NCBI GenBank assembly: GCA_016716065.1
Contig: JADJXA010000007.1
Coordinates: 258,183-322,182, forward strand
Source: Candidatus Leptovillus gracilis
Lineage (GTDB): Bacteria; Chloroflexota; Anaerolineae; Promineifilales; Promineifilaceae
Direction: 5' to 3'
DNA length: 64,000 nt
Positions 37,506 to 46,201 of this stretch are shown piece by piece. The notes under the pieces were generated by a model. The model searched no databases. It was not told the DNA's origin and worked only from the letters and a program-made list of their open reading frames with translations. The translations under genes and the position numbers were made by a program. Position 1 is the first letter of the stretch. Every line of letters starts with the position of its first letter.

Positions 37506-39277
37506 CTGTTCGGGGGTGCGGACGAGGAGGTGGAGAGAGGGGAGAATGGTGAATTGTGAATGGGGAATTGTGAATGGTGAAGTTGGGCGGTAAGAACGGC
37601 CGTGGGGTCGTTTAGGGTGATGGCGGGTGGGGCGGATTGTTGGGTTTGGAGGTGGGCGATGGCGTCGCGGCGCAGGGTGTTGAGCAGGGAGGCGGGGGCG
37701 AAGGGACGGCCGTTCAAATCCAGCGTCAAATCAGCCAGATAGTAAGGCGTGTTGCCCAATCGTCCCAACTGCTCGCGGGCGAAGTCGGCGGTGAGGGATT
37801 GGTTGCGGGCGGCAGGCAGGGGGTCGGGCGATTGCACGGCGGCCGTGATGTGGGGCTGTTCGGCCAGGGCGACGACCATGTGCAGCGGCTGGCTTTCGTG
37901 GGCGGTGAGATGGATGGTTAACGGCCGTTGGTAAACCGGCTGGCTGGCCTGCGTGTACGGTTTCGCCGCTTTGTCCAGGTTGGGGTCGTGGGTGCGCCAC
38001 ACCCAATCGCCCGCCCGAATGCGGCCAAAATCAATCTGCCCATTGCCAAAGCGCAGTTCGAGCAGAGGATTTAACCACGGAGAGGCGGAGGGCGCGGAGG
38101 TTTCTCTCTTCTTACCTCCGCGCTCTCCGCGCCCTCCGCGGTTAAAATTCTTATCTCTCTCCACCGGCGTCACCTGATAGACGCGGCCGCCTTCTTCCGG
38201 TTCGGCCGGACTGCGCCAGTTGGCGGCGTCGAAGACCAGGCCGTCGCCCGGTTTGAGCGGTGCGGCGCTGGCCGCTGCTTCGGGCTGGATGAGGACGTGA
38301 TCGCGCCCGACGTGGCTGACGACGCCGACTTTGACGCCGCGATGATTGGGGGAACGGCCGTTCACCACCGCCTGATGGTTCGTCCCGGTCACAAAATGAG
38401 GACCAAACCCGCGCGAATACACCTGCTGAAGCTGCAACTCCTCGGCCGGGGTGATGGTCAGGTCGCGGCCGGCCCACGCTTCGTCCACCGCCTGCCGGTA
38501 GGCGCGGGTGGTCAGGGCGACGTAATCGGCGTCTTTGTAGCGCCCTTCGATTTTCAGCGCCGCCACGCCCAGCCCCACGATGTCGGGCATCTGGTGCAGG
38601 GCGTAAAGGTCGCCGGGGGAGAGAAGATAGCGGGCGTCGTGTAACGGCCGCAGCCGATCATCCACAATCATCTGGTAAGGCAAACGGCACGCCTGGGCGC
38701 ACTGGCCGCGATTGGCGCTGCGCCCGCCCCACGCCTCGGACGAGAAGCACTGCCCGGAGTAAGAGACACACAACGCGCCATGCACAAACATCTCCAGTTC
38801 GCAGGTGGTGGCGGCGCGGATGGCGCGAATATCGTCCAGCGACAATTCGCGGGCCAGCACCACCCGACTGACGCCCAACTGCTGCGCCAGGTTGATGCCT
38901 TCGGCGCTGGTCAGGCTCATTTGGGTGCTGCCGTGGATGGCCAGGTCGGGGGCAATTTGCCGCGCCAGTTGGGCCACCGCCACGTCCTGCACGATGATGC
39001 TGTCCGCGCCGGCGGCGGCGATGTCGGCCAGGGCATGGACGGCTTCGTTGAGTTCGTGGTCGAAGACGAGGGTGTTGAAGGTGACGTAGCCTTTGACGCC
39101 GCGCTGGTGGAGGGTGCGCATGACATCGGGTAGTTCGCTGAGGGTGAAGCCGACTTTGGCGCGGGCGGTGAAGTGGTGAAGGCCGAAGTAGACGGCGTCG
39201 GCCCCGGCTTCGATGGCGGCGTGGAGTTGGGGCCAGTACCCGGCCGGACTCATGATTTCGGGTTTGTGAATGGTCAT
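37244..39277 (-). CDS. U32 family peptidase / hydroxylation-type protein, N-terminal part (frameshifted)
   Basis: Genuine coding up to about residue 570, beginning MTIHKPEIMSPAGYWPQLHAAIEAGADAVYFGL. The U32 signature ELEMFVHGALCVSYSGQCFSSEAWGGRSANRGQCAQACR contains the cysteine set of the family. A DUF3656-like region follows. Family members include proteases and RlhA/UbiU/V-type enzymes that act in RNA or quinone hydroxylation, so peptidase activity should not be assumed. After TAQLHHSQFPIHNSPFS, encoded by a heptamer array, the frame is wrong; the correct one resumes as LHLLVRTPEQ. The shift equals loss of one base or gain of two (modulo 3), as expected from loss of one or gain of two 7-bp units. 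The last ~100 residues of this frame are not meaningful. Confidence 0.8.
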   Translation of the reverse strand: MTIHKPEIMSPAGYWPQLHAAIEAGADAVYFGLHHFTARAKVGFTLSELPDVMRTLHQRGVKGYVTFNTLVFDHELNEAVHALADIAAAGADSIIVQDVAVAQLARQIAPDLAIHGSTQMSLTSAEGINLAQQLGVSRVVLARELSLDDIRAIRAATTCELEMFVHGALCVSYSGQCFSSEAWGGRSANRGQCAQACRLPYQMIVDDRLRPLHDARYLLSPGDLYALHQMPDIVGLGVAALKIEGRYKDADYVALTTRAYRQAVDEAWAGRDLTITPAEELQLQQVYSRGFGPHFVTGTNHQAVVNGRSPNHRGVKVGVVSHVGRDHVLIQPEAAASAAPLKPGDGLVFDAANWRSPAEPEEGGRVYQVTPVERDKNFNRGGRGERGGKKRETSAPSASPWLNPLLELRFGNGQIDFGRIRAGDWVWRTHDPNLDKAAKPYTQASQPVYQRPLTIHLTAHESQPLHMVVALAEQPHITAAVQSPDPLPAARNQSLTADFAREQLGRLGNTPYYLADLTLDLNGRPFAPASLLNTLRRDAIAHLQTQQSAPPAITLNDPTAVLTAQLHHSQFPIHNSPFSPLSTSSSAPPNSWKRPSLCARPASPWTTSTYTACVRPSSACKLPDSSPASPARASSSPKSSASSTSCCGSTAPSWCAPPVCCTPCKARPSSRSAAISA
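37545..37579. repeat. Heptamer array at the U32 frameshift
   Basis: Five 7-bp units on the plus strand (AATGGTG, AATTGTG, AATGGGG, AATTGTG, AATGGTG). It encodes HHSQFPIHNSPF in the minus-strand gene, exactly where the reading frame changes. The units match those in the yqeB gene at 61622-61656. Confidence 0.8.
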
Positions 39278-39367
39278 GGAACTATTCTACAGGAAAGAGG
39301 GGGGTAAGGGGAACGGCCGTTAACCCCTTTGCGCAGTTGAGTCTGCCCCACTTCCCCCATTTCCTGC

Positions 39368-39373
39368 TATAAT
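39368..39373 (+). promoter_or_regulatory. Possible -10 box upstream of the SnoaL-like gene
   Basis: A perfect TATAAT in the 160-base divergent gap, 64 bases before the ATG at 39438. No -35 box at usual spacing was recognised. Confidence 0.35.
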
Positions 39374-39437
39374 GTCTGCCACACCCATCATCAACCCACT
39401 GCCACTCTGGCGCTGCCTCTAGCTTCATGGAGACTTG

Positions 39438-39929
39438 ATGACCGAACCGACCACGACCCACCTGATCGAAACCTTCTACACCGCCTTCCAACGCCGCGAC
39501 CACGCGGCCATGAACGCCTGTTACCATCCCAACATCCACTTCACCGACCCCGTTTTTGCCGATTTGCACGGCCGTCAGGCCAAAGCCATGTGGCATATGC
39601 TCTGCGAACGCGGCCAGGACCTGCAAGTGACGTTTGATGGTGTCCAGGTGAACGGCCGTTCCGGGCAAGCCAACTGGCAAGCCACCTACACCTTCTCCAC
39701 CGGCCGTCGCGTCCACAACATCATTACCGCCGCCTTCCAATTTCAGGACGACCTCATCAGCCAACACCACGACCATTTTAGCCTCTGGCGCTGGACCCGC
39801 ATGGCCCTCGGTCCCACCGGCCTGCTCCTCGGCTGGACCCCGATGGTACAGAAGAAAGTGAGGGCAACGGCCGCCTCCAGCCTGCAAAAATTCATCGCCC
39901 AACACCCGGAATATGGTCTTGAACCGTGA
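39438..39929 (+). CDS. SnoaL/NTF2-like fold protein
   Basis: About 163 residues, starting at the ATG at 39438 with GGAGA upstream. The pattern HLIETFYTAFQRRDHAAMNACYHPNIHFTDPVF...GRQAKAMWHML is typical of the SnoaL-like NTF2 superfamily, small cone-shaped proteins that act as isomerases, hydrolases or ligand binders. The fold does not tell the substrate. The last codons and the stop lie inside a heptamer array, so the C-terminus has been shaped by repeat sequence. It lies upstream of the formate dehydrogenase gene but separated by the array. Confidence 0.75.
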   Translation: MTEPTTTHLIETFYTAFQRRDHAAMNACYHPNIHFTDPVFADLHGRQAKAMWHMLCERGQDLQVTFDGVQVNGRSGQANWQATYTFSTGRRVHNIITAAFQFQDDLISQHHDHFSLWRWTRMALGPTGLLLGWTPMVQKKVRATAASSLQKFIAQHPEYGLEP

Positions 39930-39982
39930 ACCGTCAACCGTCAACCGTAGGCCGTTGACGGAATACGGAATACGGCTTACGA
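39920..39982. repeat. Heptamer array between the SnoaL-like gene and fdhF
   Basis: Nine 7-bp units in register (TGAACCG x2, TCAACCG x2, TAGGCCG, TTGACGG, AATACGG x2, CTTACGA). It supplies the stop codon of the upstream gene and ends just before the AGGAG of fdhF. Confidence 0.75.
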
Positions 39983-39995
39983 AACAGGAGTTCCC

Positions 39996-42167
39996 ATGCT
40001 CACTCCCGACCGCACCATCCGCACTACCTGCCCCTACTGCGGCGTTGGCTGCCAACTGCACCTTAACGTCAAAGACGAATTCATCTACGCCGTCGAAGCA
40101 CCCTTCGACGCCGCGCCCAACTACGGCATGTTATGCGTCAAAGGACGCTTCGGCACAGATTATGTCAAACACCCCGGCCGCGTCAAAACGCCCCTCATCC
40201 GCGCCAACCGCCACGAAGGGCGCAGCGCCAAACCGGTCTGGCGCGATGCCACCTGGGACGAAGCCCTGGACTTGGTCGCCGATGAACTCGTCCGCCTGAC
40301 GCAAACGCATGGCGGCGACACTCTGGCCACCTACGCCAGCGCCAAAGCCACCAACGAAGACACCTACATCTTCCAAAAACTCATCCGCGCCCTGCTGCAC
40401 ACCAACAACATAGACCACTGCGCCCGCCTCTGCCATGCCGGTTCCGTCACCGGCCTGCAGCTTGCCCTCGGCTCCAGCGCCATGTCTAACTCCATCGCCG
40501 AGATGGAACACCTGGACACCTTTATCGTCACCGGCTCCAATACCACTGAAACCCATCCGGTCATTGCCAACTTCCTCAAGCGCGCCGTGCGCCAGAATGG
40601 GGCCACGCTCATCGTCATAGATCCGCGTCAGGTGGGCATGACCGACTTTGCCACCCTCTGGCTGCGCCAAACCCCCGGCACAGATGTCGCCGTCTTTCAG
40701 GCGATGGCCCACGTCATCGTTAAAGAAGGGCTAGTCAATGAGGATTTTATCCGCCAGCGCACCGAAGGCTTCCAGGAATACATCGAATCCCTGGAAAGCG
40801 CCACGCCTGAATGGGCCGAAACCATCACCGGCGTACCTGCCCAATCCATCCGCGAAGCGGCCCGCCTGTACGCCAACGCCAAACGCGCCGCCATTTATTG
40901 GGGCATGGGCATCAGCCAATCCACGCATGGAACCGACAACACCCTCACCCTGACCAACCTGGCGCTGATGTGCGGCCATGTGGGGCGCGCCGGGACCGGC
41001 CTGAATCCACTGCGCGGTCAGAACAACGTGCAGGGCTGCTCCGACAGCGGCGGCCTGCCCAACGTGTATACCGCTTACCAGAATGTGGCCGATACGGCCG
41101 TACAACAAAAATTCCAACAGTTCTGGGGCGTCTCGCTCAATCCCCGCCCCGGCCTGACAGCTACCGAAATGGTAGACGGCGCGGTCAATGGCAGCGTGCG
41201 CGGCATGTTCATCATCGGCGAAAACCCGATGATGAGCGAACCCGACCAGGAACATACCCGCCACGCGCTGGAGCAGCTCGAACTGCTCGTCTGCCAGGAC
41301 ATCTTCATCAACGAAACCGGCGAATTGGCCGACGTAATTTTGCCGGCTGTCAGCTTCGCCGAAAAAGATGGCACCTTCACCAACTCCGACCGGCGCATCC
41401 AGCGCGTGCGCAAAGCGGTCGAACCGGTCGGCCAATCCCGCGCCGATTGGGATATTTTGTGCGATTTGGGCCGTCGCATCCAACAGCGCCTGGGCGTCCA
41501 GCTTTCTGCCGGCTTCGATTATGCCCATCCCGCCGAAATCTGGGAGGAGATGCGCCAGCTTACGCCCGACTTCTACGGCATAGACTACGCCCGCCTGGAG
41601 CGCGAAGGCGGCGTCCATTGGCCCTGCACCAGCTTCGACCACCCCGGCACGCCCTTCCTCTTCGCCGACGACTTCCCCCGCGGCAAGGGCAAATTCTGGG
41701 AAGTGACCTTTGGCACAGAATCAGAACAGCCAGACGCCGACTATCCGTTCAACCTCAGCACCGGGCGCGTGTTATACCACTGGCACGGCAGCACCATGAG
41801 CGGCCGTTCCCGCCTGGAAGAAATCTACCCCGAAGCGACGTGCGAGATAAACCCGACCGATGCGCAAGATTTAGGATTAAAGACAGGGGATTGGGTAGAA
41901 GTAGAATCCAGGCGCGGCGCGATTCAACTGCGCGCCCTTGTCACGGGCCGGTCGCCGCGGGGCACGGTGTTTATCCCGTTCCACTTTGCCGAGGCAGCGG
42001 CCAACGTCTTGACGATGGTGCAGTTGGACAAACGCGCCCAGATACCGGACTACAAGAATACGGCCGTGCGTCTCCACCCCACCACACCCCCTTCTGACTG
42101 GGACGAAGGCTACCAGCAAGACCTGCTCCAACGCGGGGCCATTAAGGACCCTGTGCAGGTTCATTAG
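39996..42167 (+). CDS. fdhF: Molybdopterin formate dehydrogenase catalytic subunit (Cys type)
   Basis: 723 residues of the molybdopterin oxidoreductase family. The N-terminal 4Fe-4S motif is CPYCGVGCQLHL plus GMLCVKGRFG. The active-site region RLCHAGSV places a cysteine (C146) where other formate dehydrogenases have selenocysteine or cysteine ligating Mo/W. Cofactor-binding segments (TGSNTTETHPVIANFLKRA, MGISQSTHGTDNT, GHVGRAGTGLNPLRGQNNVQGCSD) and the C-terminal MoPterin domain (STGRVLYHWHGSTMSG) are in order. It oxidises formate to CO2 or the reverse; the electron acceptor is not encoded within it. ACAGGAGT precedes the ATG. The hoxEFUYH diaphorase-hydrogenase genes follow after about 520 bases, so coupling to NAD or H2 is plausible but inferred. 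Confidence 0.85.
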   Translation: MLTPDRTIRTTCPYCGVGCQLHLNVKDEFIYAVEAPFDAAPNYGMLCVKGRFGTDYVKHPGRVKTPLIRANRHEGRSAKPVWRDATWDEALDLVADELVRLTQTHGGDTLATYASAKATNEDTYIFQKLIRALLHTNNIDHCARLCHAGSVTGLQLALGSSAMSNSIAEMEHLDTFIVTGSNTTETHPVIANFLKRAVRQNGATLIVIDPRQVGMTDFATLWLRQTPGTDVAVFQAMAHVIVKEGLVNEDFIRQRTEGFQEYIESLESATPEWAETITGVPAQSIREAARLYANAKRAAIYWGMGISQSTHGTDNTLTLTNLALMCGHVGRAGTGLNPLRGQNNVQGCSDSGGLPNVYTAYQNVADTAVQQKFQQFWGVSLNPRPGLTATEMVDGAVNGSVRGMFIIGENPMMSEPDQEHTRHALEQLELLVCQDIFINETGELADVILPAVSFAEKDGTFTNSDRRIQRVRKAVEPVGQSRADWDILCDLGRRIQQRLGVQLSAGFDYAHPAEIWEEMRQLTPDFYGIDYARLEREGGVHWPCTSFDHPGTPFLFADDFPRGKGKFWEVTFGTESEQPDADYPFNLSTGRVLYHWHGSTMSGRSRLEEIYPEATCEINPTDAQDLGLKTGDWVEVESRRGAIQLRALVTGRSPRGTVFIPFHFAEAAANVLTMVQLDKRAQIPDYKNTAVRLHPTTPPSDWDEGYQQDLLQRGAIKDPVQVH

Positions 42168-42686
42168 ATGGCAAGGTGGCAGGGTGACAAGGTGCTAAGG
42201 TGGTAAGGTGGCATCACGTCACCCCTTCACCTTGTCACCCCTCACCCCCTCAGCTTTATGACATTCACATGTCAATCGTCATGCCAATTGGGTGAATATC
42301 CACACTGAACGACTGCCTTTAAAAACCGCATAATACCCGAAACCAAATTGTGAATAGTTTCACAATTTGGCTGTTTTTTTGTATTCACACATTCAGCGGA
42401 ACGGCCAAAATCGGATTCGTAACTCAAAATCCGGCATGGTTCAAGAAGCAGAAGGTATCCTTTATAAATTAGTCGGCGAATTGTGATTCTTAGCGGAGCC
42501 TTCGGCCATTCGGGCCATTCGGCTTTGGAGCGAAGAATCCCTATGGGTTGGCCGAGTGAACGGGATGCTTCACTGCGAAGACTTCGTTCAGCATGACGCT
42601 TCTCATGTGTAAAGGATATTTTAACGGTCTTGAACCACACCCGAAATCCGAAATCCTAAATCCGCATTCTGAAGGAGGTAAGTTGG
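42168..42686. other. Repeat-rich intergenic region before hoxE
   Basis: No credible gene. At 42174-42215 there are 8-bp units of the xxAAGGTG type, with a partly complementary tract after them. From about 42427 to 42610 lies a dispersed repeat sharing AAATCCGGCATGGTTCA, the AGCGGAG.CTTCGG core and GCATGAC with 62459-62640. At 42639-42673 a heptamer array abuts the GGAGG of hoxE. Confidence 0.6.
42427..42610. repeat. Dispersed repeat, copy A
   Basis: Shares with 62459-62640 a 17-base identical start (AAATCCGGCATGGTTCA), a TATCxTTTAxAAATT segment, an AGCGGAGxCTTCGG core, the words GAGCGAAG and ATCCC, and a terminal CAGCATGAC. This suggests one repeat family scattered in the genome. It contains several CTTCGG/GAAG palindromic pieces that could fold. 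Confidence 0.55.
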
Positions 42687-43199
42687 ATGGTATCTAAAAC
42701 AAGCCAGATAGAGCCGCCATCAGATGATAAGCGATGGCGCATTGTGCAAGGGACCATGCGGCGCAATGGGTTTGCACGACATTCTCTGATTGAAACCCTG
42801 CACACAGTGCAAGAATCGTTTGGCTTTTTGGACGAGGAATCGCTGCGCTATGTGGCCGGGTCGCTGCGCGTGCCGTTGAGCCAGGTATATGGCGTTTCCA
42901 CCTTTTATCATTTGTTTAGCCTGAAGCCGGCCGGTGAACATACCTGCGTCATGTGTACCGGAACGGCTTGTTATATCAACGGCATTCCCAAAATGTTGCA
43001 GGCCGTTGAAGAAGAATTGGGCATTACGCCGGGCGAAACAACGGATGATGAATTGATTTCACTGATGACAGCCCGTTGTCTGGGCGCCTGCGGCATTGCG
43101 CCAGTGGGCGTGTTTGATGGTGAAGTGATGGGCAAAGTAACGACCGAAAAAGTCCTGGCCCAAATTCAAAGCTGGAAGGAGGCCGCCAATGTCGAATGA
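42687..43199 (+). CDS. hoxE: NAD-reducing hydrogenase diaphorase subunit HoxE (NuoE-like)
   Basis: 170 residues with a thioredoxin-like 2Fe-2S ferredoxin fold. The four cluster cysteines are visible in CVMCTGTACYI and ARCLGACGIAPV. The N-terminal helical part (HSLIETLHTVQESFGFLDEESLRYVA) matches the NuoE/HoxE family. It carries electrons between HoxF and partner proteins. GGAGG precedes the ATG, directly after a heptamer array. Its end overlaps the next gene by 11 bases, giving translational coupling in the operon. Confidence 0.9.
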   Translation: MVSKTSQIEPPSDDKRWRIVQGTMRRNGFARHSLIETLHTVQESFGFLDEESLRYVAGSLRVPLSQVYGVSTFYHLFSLKPAGEHTCVMCTGTACYINGIPKMLQAVEEELGITPGETTDDELISLMTARCLGACGIAPVGVFDGEVMGKVTTEKVLAQIQSWKEAANVE

Positions 43200-44853
43200 A
43201 CAGTTAGAGCAGATTTCCCTCTCTGAGCATAAGAAACAGGCGCAATACCGCCATGTCGTGACGGTATGCGTCTCATCAGGGTGCATGTCGGCGCAGAGCG
43301 ACCTGGTGAAGAAAGCCCTGGAAGATGCTGTGGCCGAAAAAGAGTTGGATCACACTTGTCAGGTGAAGGGGGTGGGCTGCCGGGGGTTGTGTTCGCGTGG
43401 GCCGTTGGTGTCTGTGCAGCCGGAACACGGCCGTTTTGAACAAGAAATCCTCTACCAAAACGTCGCTCCGGAAGACGCCGGCGAGGTACTGTCCAGCCTG
43501 GACGCAGAACCGCTGGCGCGGCTGCAATGCCCCACCGACACGCCGTTTTTCCAACGGCAGCACAAAATTGTGCTGGAAAATAGCGGCCGGATAGACCCCG
43601 AACGCATCGAAGAATATATCGCCCACGAAGGGTATGGCGGGTTGGTAACGGCCGTTACCGAACTCTCCCCCGGTGAAGTAATAGATGAAATCACCCGCAG
43701 CGGTCTGCGCGGCCGCGGCGGCGGTGGCTACCCCACCGGCCTCAAATGGATCACCGTCGCCAAATCCGAAGGCAGCGAAAAATATATCATCTGCAACGGC
43801 GATGAAGGCGACCCCGGCGCATTTATGGACCGCAGCATCATGGAGAGCGATCCGCACCGCGTCATCGAAGGCATGGCGATTGCCGGCTACGCCACTGGGG
43901 CCAACATCGGCTACATCTACGTGCGCGGTGAATATCCGCTGGCCGTCTCCCGCCTGAAAACAGCCATTCGTCAGGCGCAAAAGTTGGGCTTCCTGGGCGA
44001 TGGCATCTGTGGCACAACCTTCAACTTCAATGTCAGCATCCGTTTAGGCGGCGGCGCGTTTGTCTGCGGCGAGGAAACTGCCCTCATCGCTTCCATCGAA
44101 GGACGGCGCGGCACGCCTCGCCCCCGTCCGCCCTATCCGGCGGAATATGGTCTATGGGGTAAACCAACGCTCATCAACAATGTCGAGACATTTGCCAACG
44201 TGCCGTCTATTTTGCGCAACGGCGGCGACTGGTACGCCGGTATCGGCACGGAAAAAAGCAAAGGGACCAAAGTGTTTGCCCTCACCGGCGCACTGCAAAA
44301 TACCGGCCTCATCGAAGTGCCGATGGGCATTTCCCTGCGCGAAATCGTCTACGAAATTGGCGGCGGCGCGCCCGACGGCGCTACCGTCAAGGCCGTACAG
44401 ACCGGTGGACCTTCCGGTGGCTGCATTCCAGCCGACCACTTTGACACCCCCGTAGATTACGAGTCGCTCAAGGAGTTGGGTTCCATCATGGGGTCTGGCG
44501 GCATGATCATCATGGACGAATCCGCTTCTATGGTGGATGTAGCCCGTTACTTCATGGAATTTTGTATGACTGAATCTTGCGGCAAATGTATCCCCTGCCG
44601 TGTAGGGACCGTCCATATGCACAACTTTCTGGACAAGATTTGCAAAGGCGAAGCGCGCTACCGGGATTTGACCATGCTGGAAAACCTCTGCGAGATGGTT
44701 AAGGACACCAGCCTGTGTGGTCTGGGCCAGACAGCCCCCAACCCGGTGCTGAGTACCCTGCATTACTTCCGCCAGGAATACCTGGATTTATTGATTGATC
44801 ATGATCAAAACGGCCGTGCGCCCCAGGCGCTGGTCATCCCGGTGGAGGCATAA
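43189..44853 (+). CDS. hoxF: NAD-reducing hydrogenase diaphorase subunit HoxF (NuoF-like)
   Basis: 554 residues. The N-terminal thioredoxin-like 2Fe-2S domain is TVCVSSGCMSAQ...KGVGCRGLCSRGPLV. The FMN/NADH domain contains GLRGRGGGGYPTGLKW and CNGDEGDPGAFMDR, followed by GAYVCGEETALIASIEGRRG-like sequence (here GAFVCGEET) and an SLBB domain. The C-terminal 4Fe-4S ligands lie in TESCGKCIPCRVGT. It oxidises or reduces NAD(H) through FMN and feeds the Fe-S chain to the NiFe hydrogenase. It overlaps hoxE and is three bases before hoxU. Confidence 0.93.
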   Translation: MSNEQLEQISLSEHKKQAQYRHVVTVCVSSGCMSAQSDLVKKALEDAVAEKELDHTCQVKGVGCRGLCSRGPLVSVQPEHGRFEQEILYQNVAPEDAGEVLSSLDAEPLARLQCPTDTPFFQRQHKIVLENSGRIDPERIEEYIAHEGYGGLVTAVTELSPGEVIDEITRSGLRGRGGGGYPTGLKWITVAKSEGSEKYIICNGDEGDPGAFMDRSIMESDPHRVIEGMAIAGYATGANIGYIYVRGEYPLAVSRLKTAIRQAQKLGFLGDGICGTTFNFNVSIRLGGGAFVCGEETALIASIEGRRGTPRPRPPYPAEYGLWGKPTLINNVETFANVPSILRNGGDWYAGIGTEKSKGTKVFALTGALQNTGLIEVPMGISLREIVYEIGGGAPDGATVKAVQTGGPSGGCIPADHFDTPVDYESLKELGSIMGSGGMIIMDESASMVDVARYFMEFCMTESCGKCIPCRVGTVHMHNFLDKICKGEARYRDLTMLENLCEMVKDTSLCGLGQTAPNPVLSTLHYFRQEYLDLLIDHDQNGRAPQALVIPVEA

Positions 44854-44855
44854 CC

Positions 44856-45575
44856 ATGAAACGACCCTCACAATCCCGTATTAAAACCTTAAAGATTGAC
44901 GGCGTAGATGTTGCCGCTCGTGAACATGAAAGCATTCTGCAATTGGCCCAGGAAAACGGCATCTTCATCCCCACGTTGTGCCATCTGGATGGTTTGTCGG
45001 AATATGGCGGCTGCCGCCTGTGCATGGTGGAAATGAAAGGCTCTAACCGGCTGTACCCCGCCTGCATGACATACGCCGATGAAGGCATGGAAGTCAACAC
45101 CAAGTCTGAGCGGCTGCTGGAATACCGGCGCATGATCTTGGAAATGCTGTTCACCGAACGCAACCATGTTTGTTCAGTGTGCGTCTCTAACGGCCACTGC
45201 GAATTGCAATTCCTGGCCGCCAAGCTGGGCATGACTCGCGTTGAACTGCCTTACCTCAACCCCAGCGTCTCCGTAGACGCTTCCCACGATTTGTTCATCA
45301 TGGACCACAACCGCTGCATTTTGTGCCAGCGCTGCGTGCGCGTCTGTGGCGAGATCGAATGGGCGTCCACCAAAGGGGTGATGGGACGCGGCGTCAATGC
45401 CCGTATCATCAACGATTTAAATGGCGACTGGGGCGATTCGACAACCTGCACCAGTTGTGGCAAGTGCGTCAACGTTTGCCCCACAGGCGCGTTGGTGCAA
45501 AAAGGCAAGTCGGCCGGCGAAATGGAAAAGCGGCGCGATTGGCTGCCCTACCTGAAACTAATGCACGAGGAGTAA
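44856..45575 (+). CDS. hoxU: Diaphorase ferredoxin subunit HoxU (NuoG N-terminal-like)
   Basis: 239 residues. The N-terminal 2Fe-2S domain has CHLDGLSEYGGCRLCMVE and a later CMTYADEG. The His-Cys 4Fe-4S motif is in HVCSVCVSNGHCELQ. Two ferredoxin-type 4Fe-4S clusters follow in CILCQRCVRVCGEI and CTSCGKCVNVCPTGAL. This is the complete set for HoxU and the shortened NuoG form that lacks the molybdopterin domain. It links HoxF to the hydrogenase dimer. GGAGG precedes the start. Confidence 0.92.
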   Translation: MKRPSQSRIKTLKIDGVDVAAREHESILQLAQENGIFIPTLCHLDGLSEYGGCRLCMVEMKGSNRLYPACMTYADEGMEVNTKSERLLEYRRMILEMLFTERNHVCSVCVSNGHCELQFLAAKLGMTRVELPYLNPSVSVDASHDLFIMDHNRCILCQRCVRVCGEIEWASTKGVMGRGVNARIINDLNGDWGDSTTCTSCGKCVNVCPTGALVQKGKSAGEMEKRRDWLPYLKLMHEE

Positions 45576-45578
45576 GCC

Positions 45579-46115
45579 ATGAGTGACAAAGCAAAATTAG
45601 CAACAGTCTGGCTGGATGGATGTTCCGGCTGCCATATGTCTTTTCTGGACATTGACGAACGTATTCTGGATGTCGCCGCGCTGGCTGACCTGGTGTACAG
45701 CCCGTTGGTAGACTTGAAAGAGTTCCCGGAAATGGCTGATGTGACCCTGGTGGAGGGCGCGGTGAGCAGCGAAGAAGATTACCACAAGATTCAAAAGGTG
45801 CGCGCCCACAGCAAAATTTTGGTGTCGCTGGGCGACTGCGCCGTGACAGCCAACGTGCCAGGGATGCGTAATCCGTTCAAAGTAGAAGATATTCTCAACC
45901 GCGCCTACATCGAAAACGCGGAAATCAATCAGCAGATTCCGGTGCAGGTAATTCCGCCGCTGCGCAAAACATCGGTTCCGGTGCATCACGTGGTAGACGT
46001 GGATGTGGCTGTGCCCGGCTGCCCGCCATCGGCTGACACGATTTTTTATGTGTTAACGGAGCTGTTGGCCGGCCGTGAGCCGGACCTGACGGGCAAAACA
46101 AGGTTTGGCATATAG
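45579..46115 (+). CDS. hoxY: NiFe hydrogenase small subunit HoxY
   Basis: 178 residues. Cysteines in WLDGCSGCHMS, SLGDCAVTANVPG and DVAVPGCPPSADTI supply the proximal 4Fe-4S cluster of group 3 small subunits. There is no Tat signal peptide, so the enzyme is cytosolic. The family is shared with the Nuo 20-kDa subunit, and its position between hoxU and hoxH settles the call. AGGAG precedes the ATG by eight bases. Confidence 0.9.
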   Translation: MSDKAKLATVWLDGCSGCHMSFLDIDERILDVAALADLVYSPLVDLKEFPEMADVTLVEGAVSSEEDYHKIQKVRAHSKILVSLGDCAVTANVPGMRNPFKVEDILNRAYIENAEINQQIPVQVIPPLRKTSVPVHHVVDVDVAVPGCPPSADTIFYVLTELLAGREPDLTGKTRFGI

Positions 46116-46201
46116 AGCGTGTGGTGAGCAGCGAGCAGCCAGTAGTACGTGGCGTGTGTTTCTTACCCGCTGTTGGACACCCGCAAAAAGAGCAAAATCT
46201 G

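Noticed and set aside
37545..37579. Regular short repeats as a possible CRISPR array
   Set aside because: Units are 7 bp with no spacers and no cas genes; they are heptamer tandem repeats.
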